Assembly (NCBI GenBank): GCA_947311845.1 | Contig: CAMZMU010000027.1 | Coordinates: 78,631,805 to 78,695,804 of the forward strand | Length of the DNA: 64,000 bases | Direction of reading: 5' to 3' | Origin: Poa pratensis | Taxonomy: Eukaryota; Streptophyta; Magnoliopsida; Poales; Poaceae | Part shown: positions 48,377 to 61,400 of the stretch, piece after piece | Layout: every line of letters begins with the position of its first letter | Position numbering within the stretch: position 1 is the stretch's first letter | Program-made: the position numbers and the translations under genes | Notes under the pieces: model-generated | Told to the model about the DNA's origin: nothing | What the model saw: the letters and a program-made list of their open reading frames with translations, nothing else | The model's database searches: none

Positions 48377-51300
48377 TGTGGGGACCCCGGACTAGCTGTC
48401 CGAAATACCCGATTATGCTTAACACAACGATCCCGTGATCAGTCTGTCATTGCACATAATCCGAATTGGATACCAAAGTTTACATTCATTACAGTACCGA
48501 ATAAAAGTCTTACATAAATGGTCATTTAGACCAAGTTCTTACATAGTGCCTTCATGGGCCAAACCAAAATATCAGCGGAAGCTACGGCGTAGTAGACATC
48601 ATTCTAACGACGACGACCCGACAGGCAGCTGACTTGTGGAGATCCTTAGTTCGCATAGAAGTCACCATACTCCTGCTCGGCGTAGTGCTCCTCCTCGTAG
48701 TCTGGCTAGGACAATAGCCAGGGACGAAACCAATATGAGTACATTTGAATGTACTCGCAAACTACCCCCAACATGAGTATGCACTTGTTATATTTTAGTT
48801 GACAACTTTTATTCTTTTAAAACATCTCTATATCTTTATTGAAAAAGGTAAGAAGAGTTTTATAACCATTTTTAAAGAGATCACCATCTCATTTTGCTTC
48901 CCAAAAACTTCTCCTTTTCATGACCATGGCTCACCATAGTCCATTTATTCCAACAACTCATACATCTTCATTTGGTATAGCTGTGTAACACCATCACCAT
49001 TTCAGTTTCTTTTTAAACTTGAAAGCTTTTCCAAAAATTGCACATGGTCTAGGACAGCCTCCCAACTGTCCATATCCGAGGACTCGGCTATTCGAATAGT
49101 TTTACACTCTGCAGAGGTAGCACGCTTTTCCCCCATCCATCCGGCAACTCATCGTGTCTGCCACGTCTCGCCATACTAGGTGTATGCGAAGTAAGCCGCC
49201 GACCATAGCCCGTCCTTTGCTTATGCTAGTATAGGACCCTGCCGCTACGATTTCCGTCAACACTTAGGCTAATTTCCCAATAGAAACCCCAAGTGTGAGG
49301 ACTCATAGTTCTGCCCGGCGAGCGAACCCTTCAATCCTCCCACCATCATGTTAGGACCCAGGTCAGGGGTAGGTCACCAAACCATCCCCTCATGGAACGA
49401 GGTCATCCTCGTTGTTGAGGCATCCAGTACTAATATGAGCAAATTATATGACTACGCCCTTTCCCATATGTGGGTAGATGTGGTCACACAGGGTAAGATT
49501 GGTTGTCATAGTACTAGGACACAATGTGCATTTTTCATAAACACCACCATTTCCACTTCTTTACTTCCACACCGACATCTCGGTATTCCATAACCACACA
49601 AGTCTCCTTAAAGAAGTTTTGAATAAACAACACTGTTTCCCATCCTAAAGTTTTATATAAGCTACTACATAGGGTGGCAAAATAATATCCATATACTTTT
49701 CGAAAAGGTTTTATAAACCATTGCCCTAAGAGTAAAACATGTTATCAAAGTAGATGCATATATTTGGGGTGCAAGCTCAGAGAGTAGCTTGCCTTGCTCG
49801 GCAAAGTTGTCGGGTTCTTGTGCTTGAAGATCAGAGAATTCCCCCTCCTCGTAGACTCCGGCAACGTTCTCGTCTAAACGTCAAACAAGCAATGCAAACA
49901 ATTACTAAACTACTCAAGCAAGCATCACAACATATCAATCACAAACATCACCATTAGCTACTGCACACATCAAACCACACAATTTGGTTTTCAAAAAGTT
50001 GAATTAAACATTATTTAATTAAGTCCAAATTATGGCAGAAACTAGTTATTCATGTTTAAATCCACAACTTGAGTTCTGTTGTTCACAAAAATACAAACTA
50101 ATATTCTACAGAGAGCTACTGATGTGTAGAACACAACCCATCTTGAATTGGATCATTTGGAGTTACCAAACTCCCTACACATTGGATTGAATCCAGTAGC
50201 TTAATTAGCAAGTTTTAGCTACCATTTAAATCCTATTGCTCCAAAAATTAAACCCTTTTAGGGGTAACTCAACATGGCTATATGTGAGCTAACAAAATTG
50301 GTCCTAACTCATTTGGGTCAACCAATAAACATATTTGTTTGTTTTAGTCCAGAAGGGTTTATCTTAAAGTCAACAATTAATATTACTTAATTAATTCTAC
50401 CAAAATTAGGGAAGCTAAAACAAGGCAGTACTAAGCTAGTAAAATTGGTTTGGAATTATTTGGACTAACAGAGTATCAGAAACAAACAAGTTTAGAGTTT
50501 AAACCTTCTGTAGAATTTTCAATAATACTTTTTATCTGTTTAATTAAATGACATGAGACCAATTGAATTGGTTAAACATTTTCATAAGCTTTCCAGAACA
50601 ATTGAGTTTGATTTATTTGGATTCCTAAATCTTGAAATAATGATTTTCTAAGTTGGGTCTAGTACTGAAATTTTCCAGAGAAACTAAATTCGAAAATCTA
50701 ATTGCTCTGGATAATGCCGAAAAGTATGACAGGTGGGGTCCACGAGTCAGTGACTCAGTGTGCGCTGGGAATTGAATAAAATGCTGACGGGTGGGGTCAG
50801 CCCGTCAGCCTAACGCGTAACCGAAGCGGTAAGTTACCATTGGATCTAGATCCAACGGCTCCTGGAGCTCGAGTTCATCAGCGACAGATCAACAGCGACG
50901 CCGGAGCTCCGGCGACGGCGAGGTGCACGGGAAGCTCACCTAGAGGGCTTGGGAAGGCTCGGGGAAGGTGCTGGAGAATTGCGGAGGCTCGAGGAAGCGG
51001 CTGGACGGACTCACACTTGCTGGGAAAGCCTCTGGCGTCGGCGGCGAACAGATCCTTCTCCACGGCCGTGCACGAACTCCGGCGAGGTTCCTGCGTCGTT
51101 CCTGTGCATGAAACAGAGGAGAGAAGGGGTGGGGTGAGTGCGGTGTTCATGGTGGTGAAGGTTCGGGCTAGGGAAAGGAGAGGGAGAGGGTAGCATGGCC
51201 TCGACCATGATCGTCTTCAACCTCGGCTCCGACGAAGCTCGGGGAAGAACCCGAGCAGCAGCGGCTCCGCGGCTGCGATTACGCCCTCCTGGCGGTGCAC

Positions 51301-52402
51301 TGAGGAGAGTGAAGTGAGCGAGAGGGGCTGGGGTAGTGTGTGGAGATGGCGAGGCTCGGGTGCCCTTTTATTGCCGCGCACGGGCTCGCCATGGACGCGG
51401 TGCAGGGAGAGGGTGCCCGGGCTCGGTAGGGTTCTCCATAGGGGGCGGCTACGGTGTTGCTACGGTGCGGGGGTGCTGGGGAGCAGAAGGGATGCGTGGA
51501 GGCGAGCTGAGCGAGCTCGACGTGGGGGACGGCCGCGGCGTGCTCTGGGCGGCACTGGACGTGCACTGGCACGCGCGTGTGGGGGCTGTGGCGACCAATT
51601 CCCGTGGCCAGGGGCGCGGTGTGATGCTGGGAGAGGCAGGGCGCGGCGCTGGGCTAGCTGGGCGGCTACGCTGCCCCCTCCACAGGAGCGGCAGCGCGGC
51701 ATGGCGACAGGAGCATCTGCTCCCAGGGCGGCGACGAACGACGCTGGCGAATTGCCCCCCCCCCCCCCTTGTGCTCTCGATTGTTCGTGGATGATCAGTG
51801 AGGCGAGGGAGAGCAGAAGGGTGCATCAATTTGACGAACAAACATCGAAATCGATCGATTTGATTTTCAATTTGGGGATGAACACAACTCTGGCACCAGG
51901 TGTTCGACAGGTGCCTGACCCAAATTGATTTTTGAAATTTTGCATTTTGTTTTCAGAACTTGTTTCTTATATAAATATAAGGATTTGTAGTACTGTGGTG
52001 CAATTTATTTGACAAACTTTTGAACCACACTTTTGTGATCTAAAAAGATAAAGTAAGGTTTTTGGAATTTTAAAATTTAGAATTTGAAAATATATTTGGA
52101 GAGGGAAGGTATAGAATAAAATTGAGAGTGATTTAAACATCACTCCACTGAATTTTATTTTGAAAGGAATAAAATTCTCACTTGGAGAATTTTGTGTGAC
52201 ACTTGTCACACTATTTTATTGCTTTGCTTTTTATTCTAATTCTTTTCTTTTCTCCAAGTTTTTAATTAGAACAAACACATTACAAACAACAAGAATTATC
52301 TAACACAGCAAAACATGAGATCAACACACAATAATTAACAAAAGTTTTTGTTGGCTCCCATTTTTAGAATATAACATTGATTAATATTTTTGGGATGTTA
52401 CA
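48377..52402 (-). repeat. 3' LTR of the chromovirus
   Basis: 4026 bp. Relative to the 5' LTR it has about 159 extra bases at 51553-51711. It contains a GC-rich section (50830-51780), which produces spurious long frames on both strands, and a run of 13-14 C near 51757. Confidence 0.93.
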
Positions 52403-52416
52403 ATCCTTCCCCCCTT
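52403..52416 (-). other. Polypurine tract of the chromovirus
   Basis: AAGGGGGGAAGGAT on the minus strand, directly inside the 3' LTR. Confidence 0.9.
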
Positions 52417-52441
52417 AGAATAAATCTCGTCCCGAGATTTG

Positions 52442-55400
52442 CTAGGCCTGGGTACTAAAGAGGTCTGGAAATTCACTTCGAAGATAGTCTTCGCGTTCCC
52501 AAGTTGCTTCTTCTTCAGAGTGGTTAGTCCACTGGACTTTGTAAAACTTGATCGCACGTCTTCGGGTAACACGAACATCTTCTTCGAGAATTTTGAGAGG
52601 TCTCTCGCGATAAGTCAGGTCTTGGTTCAGGTCGATGGAGAGGTGGTCGATGTTTTTGAAAACATCAGGCTGGTCAGGAACTTCAAGACACTTCCGGAGC
52701 AAGGAAATGTGGAAGACATCATGATAATCTCCTAACTCCTGGGGCAATTCCAGCTGATAGGATACTTCTCCTCGACGAGAAATGACCTTGAAGGGTCCAA
52801 TATACCTTGGCGCTAACTTTCCTTTGACATGGAAACGCTGCATTCCTTTGAGGGGTGTCACTCGGAGATAAACATGATCTCCGACACTGAAAGTGAGGTC
52901 ACGGCGCTTGGTGTCAGCATAACTCTTCTGACGGGACTGGGCAGTTTTGAGGCGTTCACGAATAAGCTGAACTTGCTCTTCAGCTTCTCGGAGGGTATCT
53001 GGTCCGAACAATTTGCTTTCCGGTATCGGACCAATTCAGGGGTGTACGACACTTCTTGCCGTAAAGGGCTTCAAAAGGGGCCATTTGCAGACTGGACTGA
53101 TAACTGTTGTTGTATGAGAACTCTGCAAACGGAAGACAATCTTCCCACTTGGAACCATAGGATAGAACACATGCGCGAAGCATGTCCTCCAATATCTGGT
53201 TCACTCGCTCAGTTTGGCCATCGGTCTGGGGATGATAAGCTGTGCTAAATGCTAACTTGGTTCCGAGGGCTTCATGAAGGGATTTCCAGAATCTTGAGGT
53301 GAATTGCGTGCCTCTATCAGATACAATCTTCTTAGGCACACCATGCAGGCTTACTATTCTGGAAATATACAGTCTGCTAACTGGGCTCCATTGTGAGTGG
53401 TCTTGACGGGTATAAAATGAGCAACCTTGGTCAGTCGATCAACGATGACCCAGATTGAATCATGGCCTCGGTTGGATCTTGGAAGTCCGGTAATAAAATC
53501 CATTCCAATCTCATCCCACTTCCACTCGGGAATTTTCAAAGGTTGAAGCAATCCAGCGGGTCGCTGATGTTCAGCCTTAACTCGCTGGCAGATGTCACAC
53601 TTGGCTACGAATGAACCAATCTCTCGCTTCATTCCATGCCACCAAAATCTTTCTCGAAGGTCTTGGTACATTTTGGTTCCGCCGGGGTGGATTGAATAAG
53701 GGGTCTCATGGGCCTCCTTCAGGATTAACTCCTTAAGTTCCGTGACATTGGGCACACAGATACGGTCATTGAATTTCAGCACTCCTTCAGCATCTTCGGT
53801 AAAACCGGGTGCTTTGCCGAGGGAAATCTTCTTCCTAATTCCCTCTATGCTTTCATGACCTTTTTGGGCTTCTTTGATTTGATCCATCAGGGTTGGGGTT
53901 AACTCTAAATTGGCGAGATAACCATGGCTAACAAGCTCTAGTCCAAAATCTTGGAACTCTTTGAACAAGGCTGGCTGTTCGGCTTGGATCAGGGCATTCA
54001 GGGTGCAAGGTTTGCGACTAAGGGCATCGGCAACACATTAGCCTTTCCAGGGTGATAATGGATTCCAATATCATAATCCTTGATTAATTCCATCCATCTC
54101 CTCTGTCGCAGGTTCAGATCTTTCTGGGTGAAAATATACTTCAAGCTCTTGTGATCTGTATAGACCTCGCAGCGATGTCCCGCAAGATAGGGACGCCACT
54201 TCTTAAGAGCAAAGACTACAGCAGCTAACTCCAAGTCATGGGTTGGGTAATTTCTTCATGCGGTCGCAACTGCCGGGACAGATACGACACAACTTTGCCT
54301 TCTTGCATCAGAACGCAACCAAGTCCGAGGCGTGATGCATCGCAATACACGTCGAAACTCTGGGTGACGTCTGGCATAATCAAAATTGGGGCTGAGGTTA
54401 GTCTCTTCTTCAGTTCTTGGAAACTATCCTCACACTTCTGAGTCCATTCAAATTTCTTGTCCTTCTTCAACAGTTGGGTCAGAGGTTTGGCTATACTGGA
54501 AAATCCTTCAACGAACTTGCGGTAATAACCGGCAAGTCCGAGAAAGCTTCGGATTTCAAAAACATTGGTTGGGGATAACCAGTCAAGAATGGCTTGTATC
54601 TTCTCAGGGTCAACAGAAATTCCTCCAGCGGATACAATATGTCCAAGAAATGCCACTTCACTGAGCCAAAACTCACACTTGCTAAGTTTGGCATACAGCT
54701 GGTGCTCTTGGAGGGTCTCCAAAACTAGACGCAGGTGTTCAGCATGCTCTTCTTCGGTCTTGGAATAAATAAGGATGTCATCAAGGAAAACTACCACGAA
54801 CTTGTCGAGGTACTCCATGAAAATCTTGTTCATGAGATTCATGAAATAGGCTGGGGCATTGGTCAGACCAAAGGACATCACGGTGTATTCAAACAAACCG
54901 TAACGGGTGGTGAAGGCGGTCTTGGGAATATCTGTCTCTCGGATCTTCAACTGATGGTAACCTGTCCGAAGATCGATCTTTGAAAAGACTCGGGCTCCGT
55001 TCATTTGATCGAACAGATCCTCGATCTTGGGAAGAGGGTACTTGTTTTTAATGGTCACGTCATTCAGCTTGCGATAATCCACACACAGGCGTGTGGTACC
55101 GTCTCTCTTGTCCACAAAAATAATGGGTGATCCCCATGGTGAAGCGCTTGGGCGGACAAGACCTTTGCTTAGCATATCAGCCAACTGCTTCTTCAACTCC
55201 ACCAGTTCTTCCGGATTCATCCGATAAGGCTTTTGGGATATGGGGGATGTCCTGGGATAAGCTCAATTATGAACTCAATATCCCTGTCTGGCGGCATACC
55301 AGGCAATTCTTCTGGGAAAACATCCTTGAACAGATGAACAACACGGATCTCATCTAGGGCGGGTCGAGCTATGCTCTCATGGCATCCGGGTCTGGTCTGG

Positions 55401-56740
55401 CTGGTCTCAGATGCATACTCCACTTCAACTCCATCATCAGAAGTGAGAGAAACAGCTCTTCGGGCACAGTCAATACGACCGTGATACTTGGCTAACCAAT
55501 CCATTCCAAGAATAACATCTATGCCTTGGTTTCCTAAGATAATTAGGTCGGCTGCAAACCTTCCTCCTCCAATTTCTATGGGGGTTTCGGAACACATCTG
55601 GTTGGTTTTGGCTAACAGTCCTGGGGTTTGTACCAACATTGGTTTGGGTAAAAGACTCCCGACTAAACCTCCCTTAGAAACAAACTCTTTGGTAATAAAC
55701 GAATGGGTGGCACCAGAATCAAACAGAACAGTTGCAGGTACTGAGTTGACAAGGAACGTACCCAGCACAACATCTGGCGCTTCTTCAGCCTCTTCAGCAT
55801 TGATGTGGTGCAGACGGCCTCTGACAACAGCAGCATTCCCGCGGGGTGCGGCATTCTTGCCATTACCATTTCCATTGCGGCCTTGACCATTGTTCGGTGC
55901 AGGTGCATTGGGGCGCTGGACAGGCTTCTTGGGATTGGGGCATTCTCTGGAGTAATGTCCTGGGGCGCCGCATTCAAAGCAGACAACCTTGGGGCGGAGA
56001 TTGAATTATTGAAGTTTCCTCCAGAACGGTTATTGTCATTGGGGCGGTTGAAGTTGTTTGGGCGGTTAGGGAAATTGGGGCGTGGTGCTTGGGGTGGACG
56101 ATAGGCAGGCCTGGGGTTCTGCTGAAAGATACGAGGTTTCTGGCTGCTCGAACCTTCCTGAGCATTCATCCTCCTCTTGCGACCTTCATACATAGACTTG
56201 CGCTTGGTCTCCAGCTGGATGGCTTTGTCCACAAGTGACTCCAGATCACGGAAGTCATGGATAACCAGAGCACACTGCAGTTCATCATGAAGTCCACTCA
56301 TGAAACGCTCCATCTTCTTCTCTTCTTTGTCGGTGTCATCAGGAGCATACCGAGATAAGTCGGTAAACTCCTCAAGATAACCGACCACATCTCTACTTCC
56401 CTGCCTCAGCTTACGGAACTCATCCTTCTTCCTCTCAATGAGTCCTAGGGAATGTGCTTCTTGCGGAACTTCTCCTGGAACTCAGCCCAGTGATGACATG
56501 ACCAGCTTGCTGGAGAGCCTTGGTAGTTTCCCACCAAGCTCTTGCAGGTCCAGCGAGATAGTGGGTTGCATACAACACTTTCTCATTTTCTCCCACAGCA
56601 GCAACTTCCAGATTGTTGTCGATGGTGCGAAGCCAATCATCGGCTTCCAGTGGGTGAAGTCCCTTGGAGTAGGTGGGTGGGTTGGTCTTCTGGAAATCCC
56701 TAAGGTAGATCGCTGGTTCCATCGCCATTGCCGTTACCAC

Positions 56741-56779
<39 letters not shown>

Positions 56780-56939
56780 AAGCGGCTGCGAGTTGTTGTA
56801 AGGCAGCGAGATGAGCTTGGCGCTCTTGCCGGGCATTTTCACGCTCCTCCATGATAAGCGCGAGAAGTTGGGTGGGGGTTGGGTCCGGTGGTGGTGGTGC
56901 TGATCCTGATCCTTCCGCATTGCTGCGACGGGGCGGCAT
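52442..56939 (-). pseudogene. Chromovirus gag-pol polyprotein, several frameshifts
   Basis: ATG at 56939-56937 (MPPRRSNAEG). Gag contains a run of about 12 Asn, 'PLEADDWLRTIDNNLEVAAV', 'ARAWWETTKAL' and a CCHC knuckle (CFECGAPGHYSREC, about 55940-55987). Protease: 'VLFDSGATHSFITKEF' near 55730-55685. RT (55220-54234): '[20 protein letters not shown]', '[15 protein letters not shown]' and the catalytic '[12 protein letters not shown]'. RNase H: '[18 protein letters not shown]', then '[17 protein letters not shown]' and '[12 protein letters not shown]'. Integrase (53968-52980): 'CDICQRVKAEHQRPAGLLQP', 'GMDFITGLPRS', 'IVSDRGTQFTS' and 'AYHPQTDGQTERVNQILED'. The C-terminus (about 52650-52442) reads 'RPLKILEEDVR' and 'YKVQWTNHSEEEATWERED', a chromodomain-like fold that in this family guides integration into heterochromatin. 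Frame changes occur within gag, near the RNase H and within integrase. Confidence 0.92.
56743..56779. repeat. Microsatellite (TTG)12 in gag
   Basis: An uninterrupted TTG repeat, read on the minus strand as CAA/AAC, encoding the poly-Asn tract in gag. Length change here would alter residue number but not frame. Confidence 0.9.
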
Positions 56940-57248
56940 CCTGAAGCACACCGGGTATAAGAGACAAGGCAAGAAAAGTTCGACTAAGGGAAAAGACGAT
57001 CTCTCAAGTGGTTGATTAATCCTAAGATTTATATGAAAATAGTTCACACAGATTTAACAAGACAAACATACTTATATTTCACAAACAACACATCAAGGAG
57101 TTCACATCAACATCAAGCTTACAACATCAAGCTTACAACATCACCTTACATCTAGATACATAACATCTGGTTTCCAAAAGAACCACTACTACGACTCGAC
57201 TAGCGATAGGGGTCAACCTAATCCTGCGGTAGTGATCAAGTCACTCGC

Positions 57249-58105
57249 CTACTGAGGTGGAACCTCCAGCTCTAACACGTCAGCATCTGACTGGTAGGCT
57301 GGCTCCTCGGGATCCTCCTCCTCGTCCTCGAGAACTGGCTCGAGTGGCTCCTCCTCCTCGTCAACTAACTCCTCCTCATCATCCTCCTCCTCACAGTCCA
57401 TCTCCTCCACGAAGTCATCATCGTCACTGAGGAAAGCGTGTTCTCCTTGCGGAGATCCTCGCCCTCCTCCTCCATCTCGTCAGTATGGTGCTCTAGATCC
57501 TCAATCAGCTGTCCTGCTCTGCCACCTTCGTGCGGAGCTTCACGATAGTCTTCCTCAGCTGGGCCCTCTTCCTGAGAAGAGCGACCTTCTCCTCCATCAG
57601 CTTCTCTCGTTCTCGCGAAGCTCAACGAGCGACTCGCGGTCAAAGTGAAGCTGAATCCTAGTGCGCAACAGATCATCCTGAGTGCACTGAAGTAAGATCT
57701 CCATGTCCATGATGTAGCTCCCAAACATCGGGTGGTAAGGTGAAGGAGTAGGGTGTCCATCGCAGTTGCGCCTCCCGTAGAACCGGAAACGGGAGTCTAC
57801 TAACTCCGCCTTGTGCTCCTCACAAAGTCGGGCTAGCATCCTCTGTGTAGCAGTACAGAGACCATCAACCCAGGTGGCCTCCTTGGTGGTGAAGATGAGC
57901 GTCCTGGAACTGGGAGACTTGATGTTCCTGCGAACTGACGACTGATGAGCCAGCTCAGCCTTCCGACACCGTGAACATCAATCTGAGCTCCCTCAAACTC
58001 TGGAGCGGGGCGACCTAACAGCTTGGTCAACTCGAACAAGTCCCTCTCAAACGTCAACTTGCTGTCCTTCTCCAGCTGAACGAACTCGGTCCAATGGAGT
58101 GCCAT
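57249..58105 (-). pseudogene. Accessory ORF between primer site and gag, coiled coil with acidic tail
   Basis: A sense-strand ORF starting MALHWTEFVQLEKDSKLTFE at 58105, about 280 bases inside the 5' LTR. It continues through two or three frame changes: 'FELTKLLGRPAPEFEGAQID', 'MLARLCEEHKAELVDSRFRF', 'YIMDMEILLQCTQDDLLRTR' and 'LIEDLEHHTDEMEEEGEDLR'. It ends in an extremely acidic stretch (DDDDFVEEMDCEEEDDEEE and similar) with a TAG at 57251-57249. The total is about 285 codons. No domain is recognised. Coding texture that survives the frameshifts shows it was once a real protein. It is separate from gag, which starts 310 bases downstream. Function unknown. Confidence 0.72.
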
Positions 58106-58383
58106 CTACAATTTTTAAGCAAAATTTTAAGTTAGTTAGGTGACAAGTATAAAATTTTAATATAGTAGGGCAACAAGTGAGTCAAATTTTAACTTAATGA
58201 GAGGTGTACAAAATTTTAGGGATACAAGGAAAATGTAATATTTAATGGAGTAAAATTTTGCATAAGTAAGAGGATTGGAGATAAGCAATTTTCAAAAATA
58301 CTTCATTCCTTTCTTTTTAGAAATTCATCTTTTGTAACATTTGACAAACGACCATGCTAACTAAGGTTTCCTAAAGTCAGGAT

Positions 58384-58396
58384 GGCTCTGATACCA
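58384..58396 (-). other. Primer binding site of the chromovirus
   Basis: TGGTATCAGAGCC on the minus strand, five bases from the 5' LTR; initiator-Met tRNA type, as usual for chromoviruses. Confidence 0.92.
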
Positions 58397-58400
58397 AGTC

Positions 58401-61400
58401 TGTGGGGACCCCGGACTAGCTGTCCGAAATACCCGATTATGCTTAACACAACGATCCCGTGATCAGTCTGTCGTTGCACATAATCCGAATTGGATACCAA
58501 AGTTTACATCCATTACAGTACCGAATAAAAGTCTTACATAAATGGTCATTTAGACCAAGTTCTTACATAGGTGCCTTCATGGGCCAAACCAAAATATCAG
58601 CGGAAGCTACGGCGTAGTAGACATCATATTCTAACGATGACAACCCGACAGGCAGCTGACTTGTGGAGATCCTTAGTTCGTAGAAGTCGCCATATTCCTG
58701 CTCGGCGTAGTGCTCCTCCTCGTAGTCTGGCTAGGACAATAGCCAGGGACGAAACCAATATGAGTACATTTGAATGTACTCGCAAACTACCCCAACATGA
58801 GTATGCACTTTTATTTTATTGACAACTTTTATTTTTAAAACATCTCTATATCTTTATTGAAAAAGGTAAGAAGAGTTTTATAACCATTTTAAAGAGTCAC
58901 CATCTCATTTTGTTTCTCAAAAACTCCTCCTTTTCATGACCATGGCTCACCATAGTCCATTTATTCCAACAACTCATACCACTTCATTTGGTATAGCTGT
59001 GTAACACCATCACCATTTCAGTTTCTTTTAAACTTAAAAGCTTTTCCAAAAACTTGCACATGGTCTAGGACAGCCTCCCAACTGTCCATATCCGAGGACT
59101 CGGCTATTCGAATAGTTTTACACTCTGCAGAGGTAGCACGCTTTTCCCCCATCCATCCGGCAACTCATCGTGTCTGCCACGTCTCGCCATACAAGGTGTA
59201 TGCGAAGTAAGCCGCCGACCATAGCCTGTCCTTTGCTCATGCTAGTATAGGACCCTGCCGCTACGATTTCCATCAACACTAGGCTAATTTCCCAACAGAA
59301 ACCCCAAGTGTGAGGACTCGTAGTTCTGCCCGGCGAGCGAACCCTTCAATCCTCCCACCATCGTGTTAGGACCCAGGTCAGGGGTAGGTCACCAAACCAT
59401 CCCCTCATGGAACGAGGTCATCCTCGTTGTTGAGGCATCCCATACTAATATGAGCAAATTATATGACTACGCCCTTTCCCATATGTGGGTAGATGTGGTC
59501 GCACAGGGTAAGATTGGTTGTCATAGTACTAGGACACAATGTGCATTTTTCATAAACACACCATTTCCACTTCTTTACTTCACACCGACATCTCGGTATT
59601 CCATAACCACACAAGTCTTTTTAAAGGAGTTTTGAATAAACAACATTGTTTCCCATCCTAAAGTTTTATATAAGCTACTACATAGGGTGGCAAAATAATA
59701 TCCATATACTTTTCGAAAAGGTTTTATAAACCATTGCTTAAGAGTAAAACATGTTATCAAAGTAGATGCATATATTTAGGTGCAAGCTCAGGAATAGCTT
59801 GCCTTGCTCGGCAAAGTTGTCGGGTTCTTGTGCTTGAGATCAGAGAATTCCCCCTCCTCGTAGACTCCGGCAACGTTCTCGTCTAAACGTCAAACAAGCA
59901 ATGCAAACAATTACTAAACTACTCAAGCAAGCATCACAACATATCAATCACAAACATCACAATTAGCTACTGCACACATCAAACCACACAATTTGGTTTT
60001 CAAAAATTGAATTAAACATTATTTAATTAAGTCCAAATTATGGCAGAAACTAGTTATTCATGTTTAAATCCACAACTTGAGTTCTGTTGGTCACAAAAAT
60101 ACAAACTAAAATTCTATAGAAAGCTACTGATGTGTAGAAGACAACCCAATTTGAATTGGATCATTTGGAGTTACCAAACTCCCTACACATTGGATTGAAT
60201 CCAGTAGCTTAATAATCAAGTTTTAGCTACCATTTAAATTCTATTGCTCCAAAAATTAAACCCTTTTAGGGGTAACTAAACATGGCTATATGTGAGCTAA
60301 CAAAATTGGTCCTAACTCATTTGGGTCAACCAATAAACATATTTGTTTGTTTTAGTCCAGAAGGGTTTATCTTAAAGTCAACAATTAATATTGCTTAATT
60401 AATTCTACCAAAATTAGGGAGCTAAACAAGGCAGTACTAAGCTAGCAAAATTGGTTTGGAATTATTTGGACTAACAGAGCATCAGAAACAAACAAGTTTA
60501 GATTTAAACCTTCTGTAGAATTTTCAATAATATTTTTTATTATTTAATTAAATGACATGAGACCAATTGGTTGGTTAAACATTTCATAAGCTTTCCAGAA
60601 CAATTGAGTTTGATTTATTTGGATTCCTAAATCTTGAGATATTGATTTTCTAAGTTGGGTCCAGTACTGAAATTTCCAGACAAACTAAATTCGAAAATCT
60701 AATTGCTCTGGATAATGCCGAAAAGTATGACAGGTGGGGTCCACGAGTCAGTGACTCAGTGTGCGCTGGGAATTGAATAAAATGCTGACGGGTGGGGTCA
60801 GCCCGCCAGCCTAACGCGTAACCGAAGCGGTAAGTTACCGTTGGATCTAGATCCAACGGCTCCTGGAGCTCGAGTTCATCAGCGACAGATCACAGCGACG
60901 CCGGAGCTCCGGCGACGGCGAGGTGCACGGGAAGCTCACCTAGAGGGCTTGGGAAGGCTCGGGGAAGGTGCTGGAGAACTGCGGAGGCTCGAGGAAGCGG
61001 CTGGACGGACTCGCACTTGCTGGGAAAGCCTCTGGCGTCGGCGGCGAACAGATCCTTCTCCACGGCCGTGCACGAACTCCGGCGAGGTTCCTGCGTCGTT
61101 CCTGTGCATGAAACAGAGGAGAGAAGGGGTGGGGTGAGTGCGGTGTTCATGGTGGTGAAGGTTCGGGCTAGGGAAAGGAGAGGGAGAGGGCAGCATGGCC
61201 TCGCCATGATCGTCTTCAACCTCGGCTCCGACGAAGCTCGGGGAAGAACCCAGCAGCAGCGGCTCCGCGGCTGCGATTACGCCCTCCTGGCGGTGCACTG
61301 AGGAGAGTGAAGTGAGCGAGAGGGCTAGGGTAGTGTGTGGAGATGGCGAGGCTCGGGTGCCCTTTTATTGCCGCGCACGGGCTCGCCATGGACGCGGTGC

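Noticed and set aside
48427..49957. Small open frames in the chromovirus LTR (for example 49348-49593), mirrored at 59363-59635
   Set aside because: They are within LTR sequence, differ between copies by frameshifts, and have no domain.
50840..51928. Several long frames in the GC-rich part of the chromovirus LTRs, repeated at 60841-61763
   Set aside because: They lie wholly inside LTRs, occur on both strands, are low-complexity Arg/Gly/Ala, and shift between the two LTR copies.
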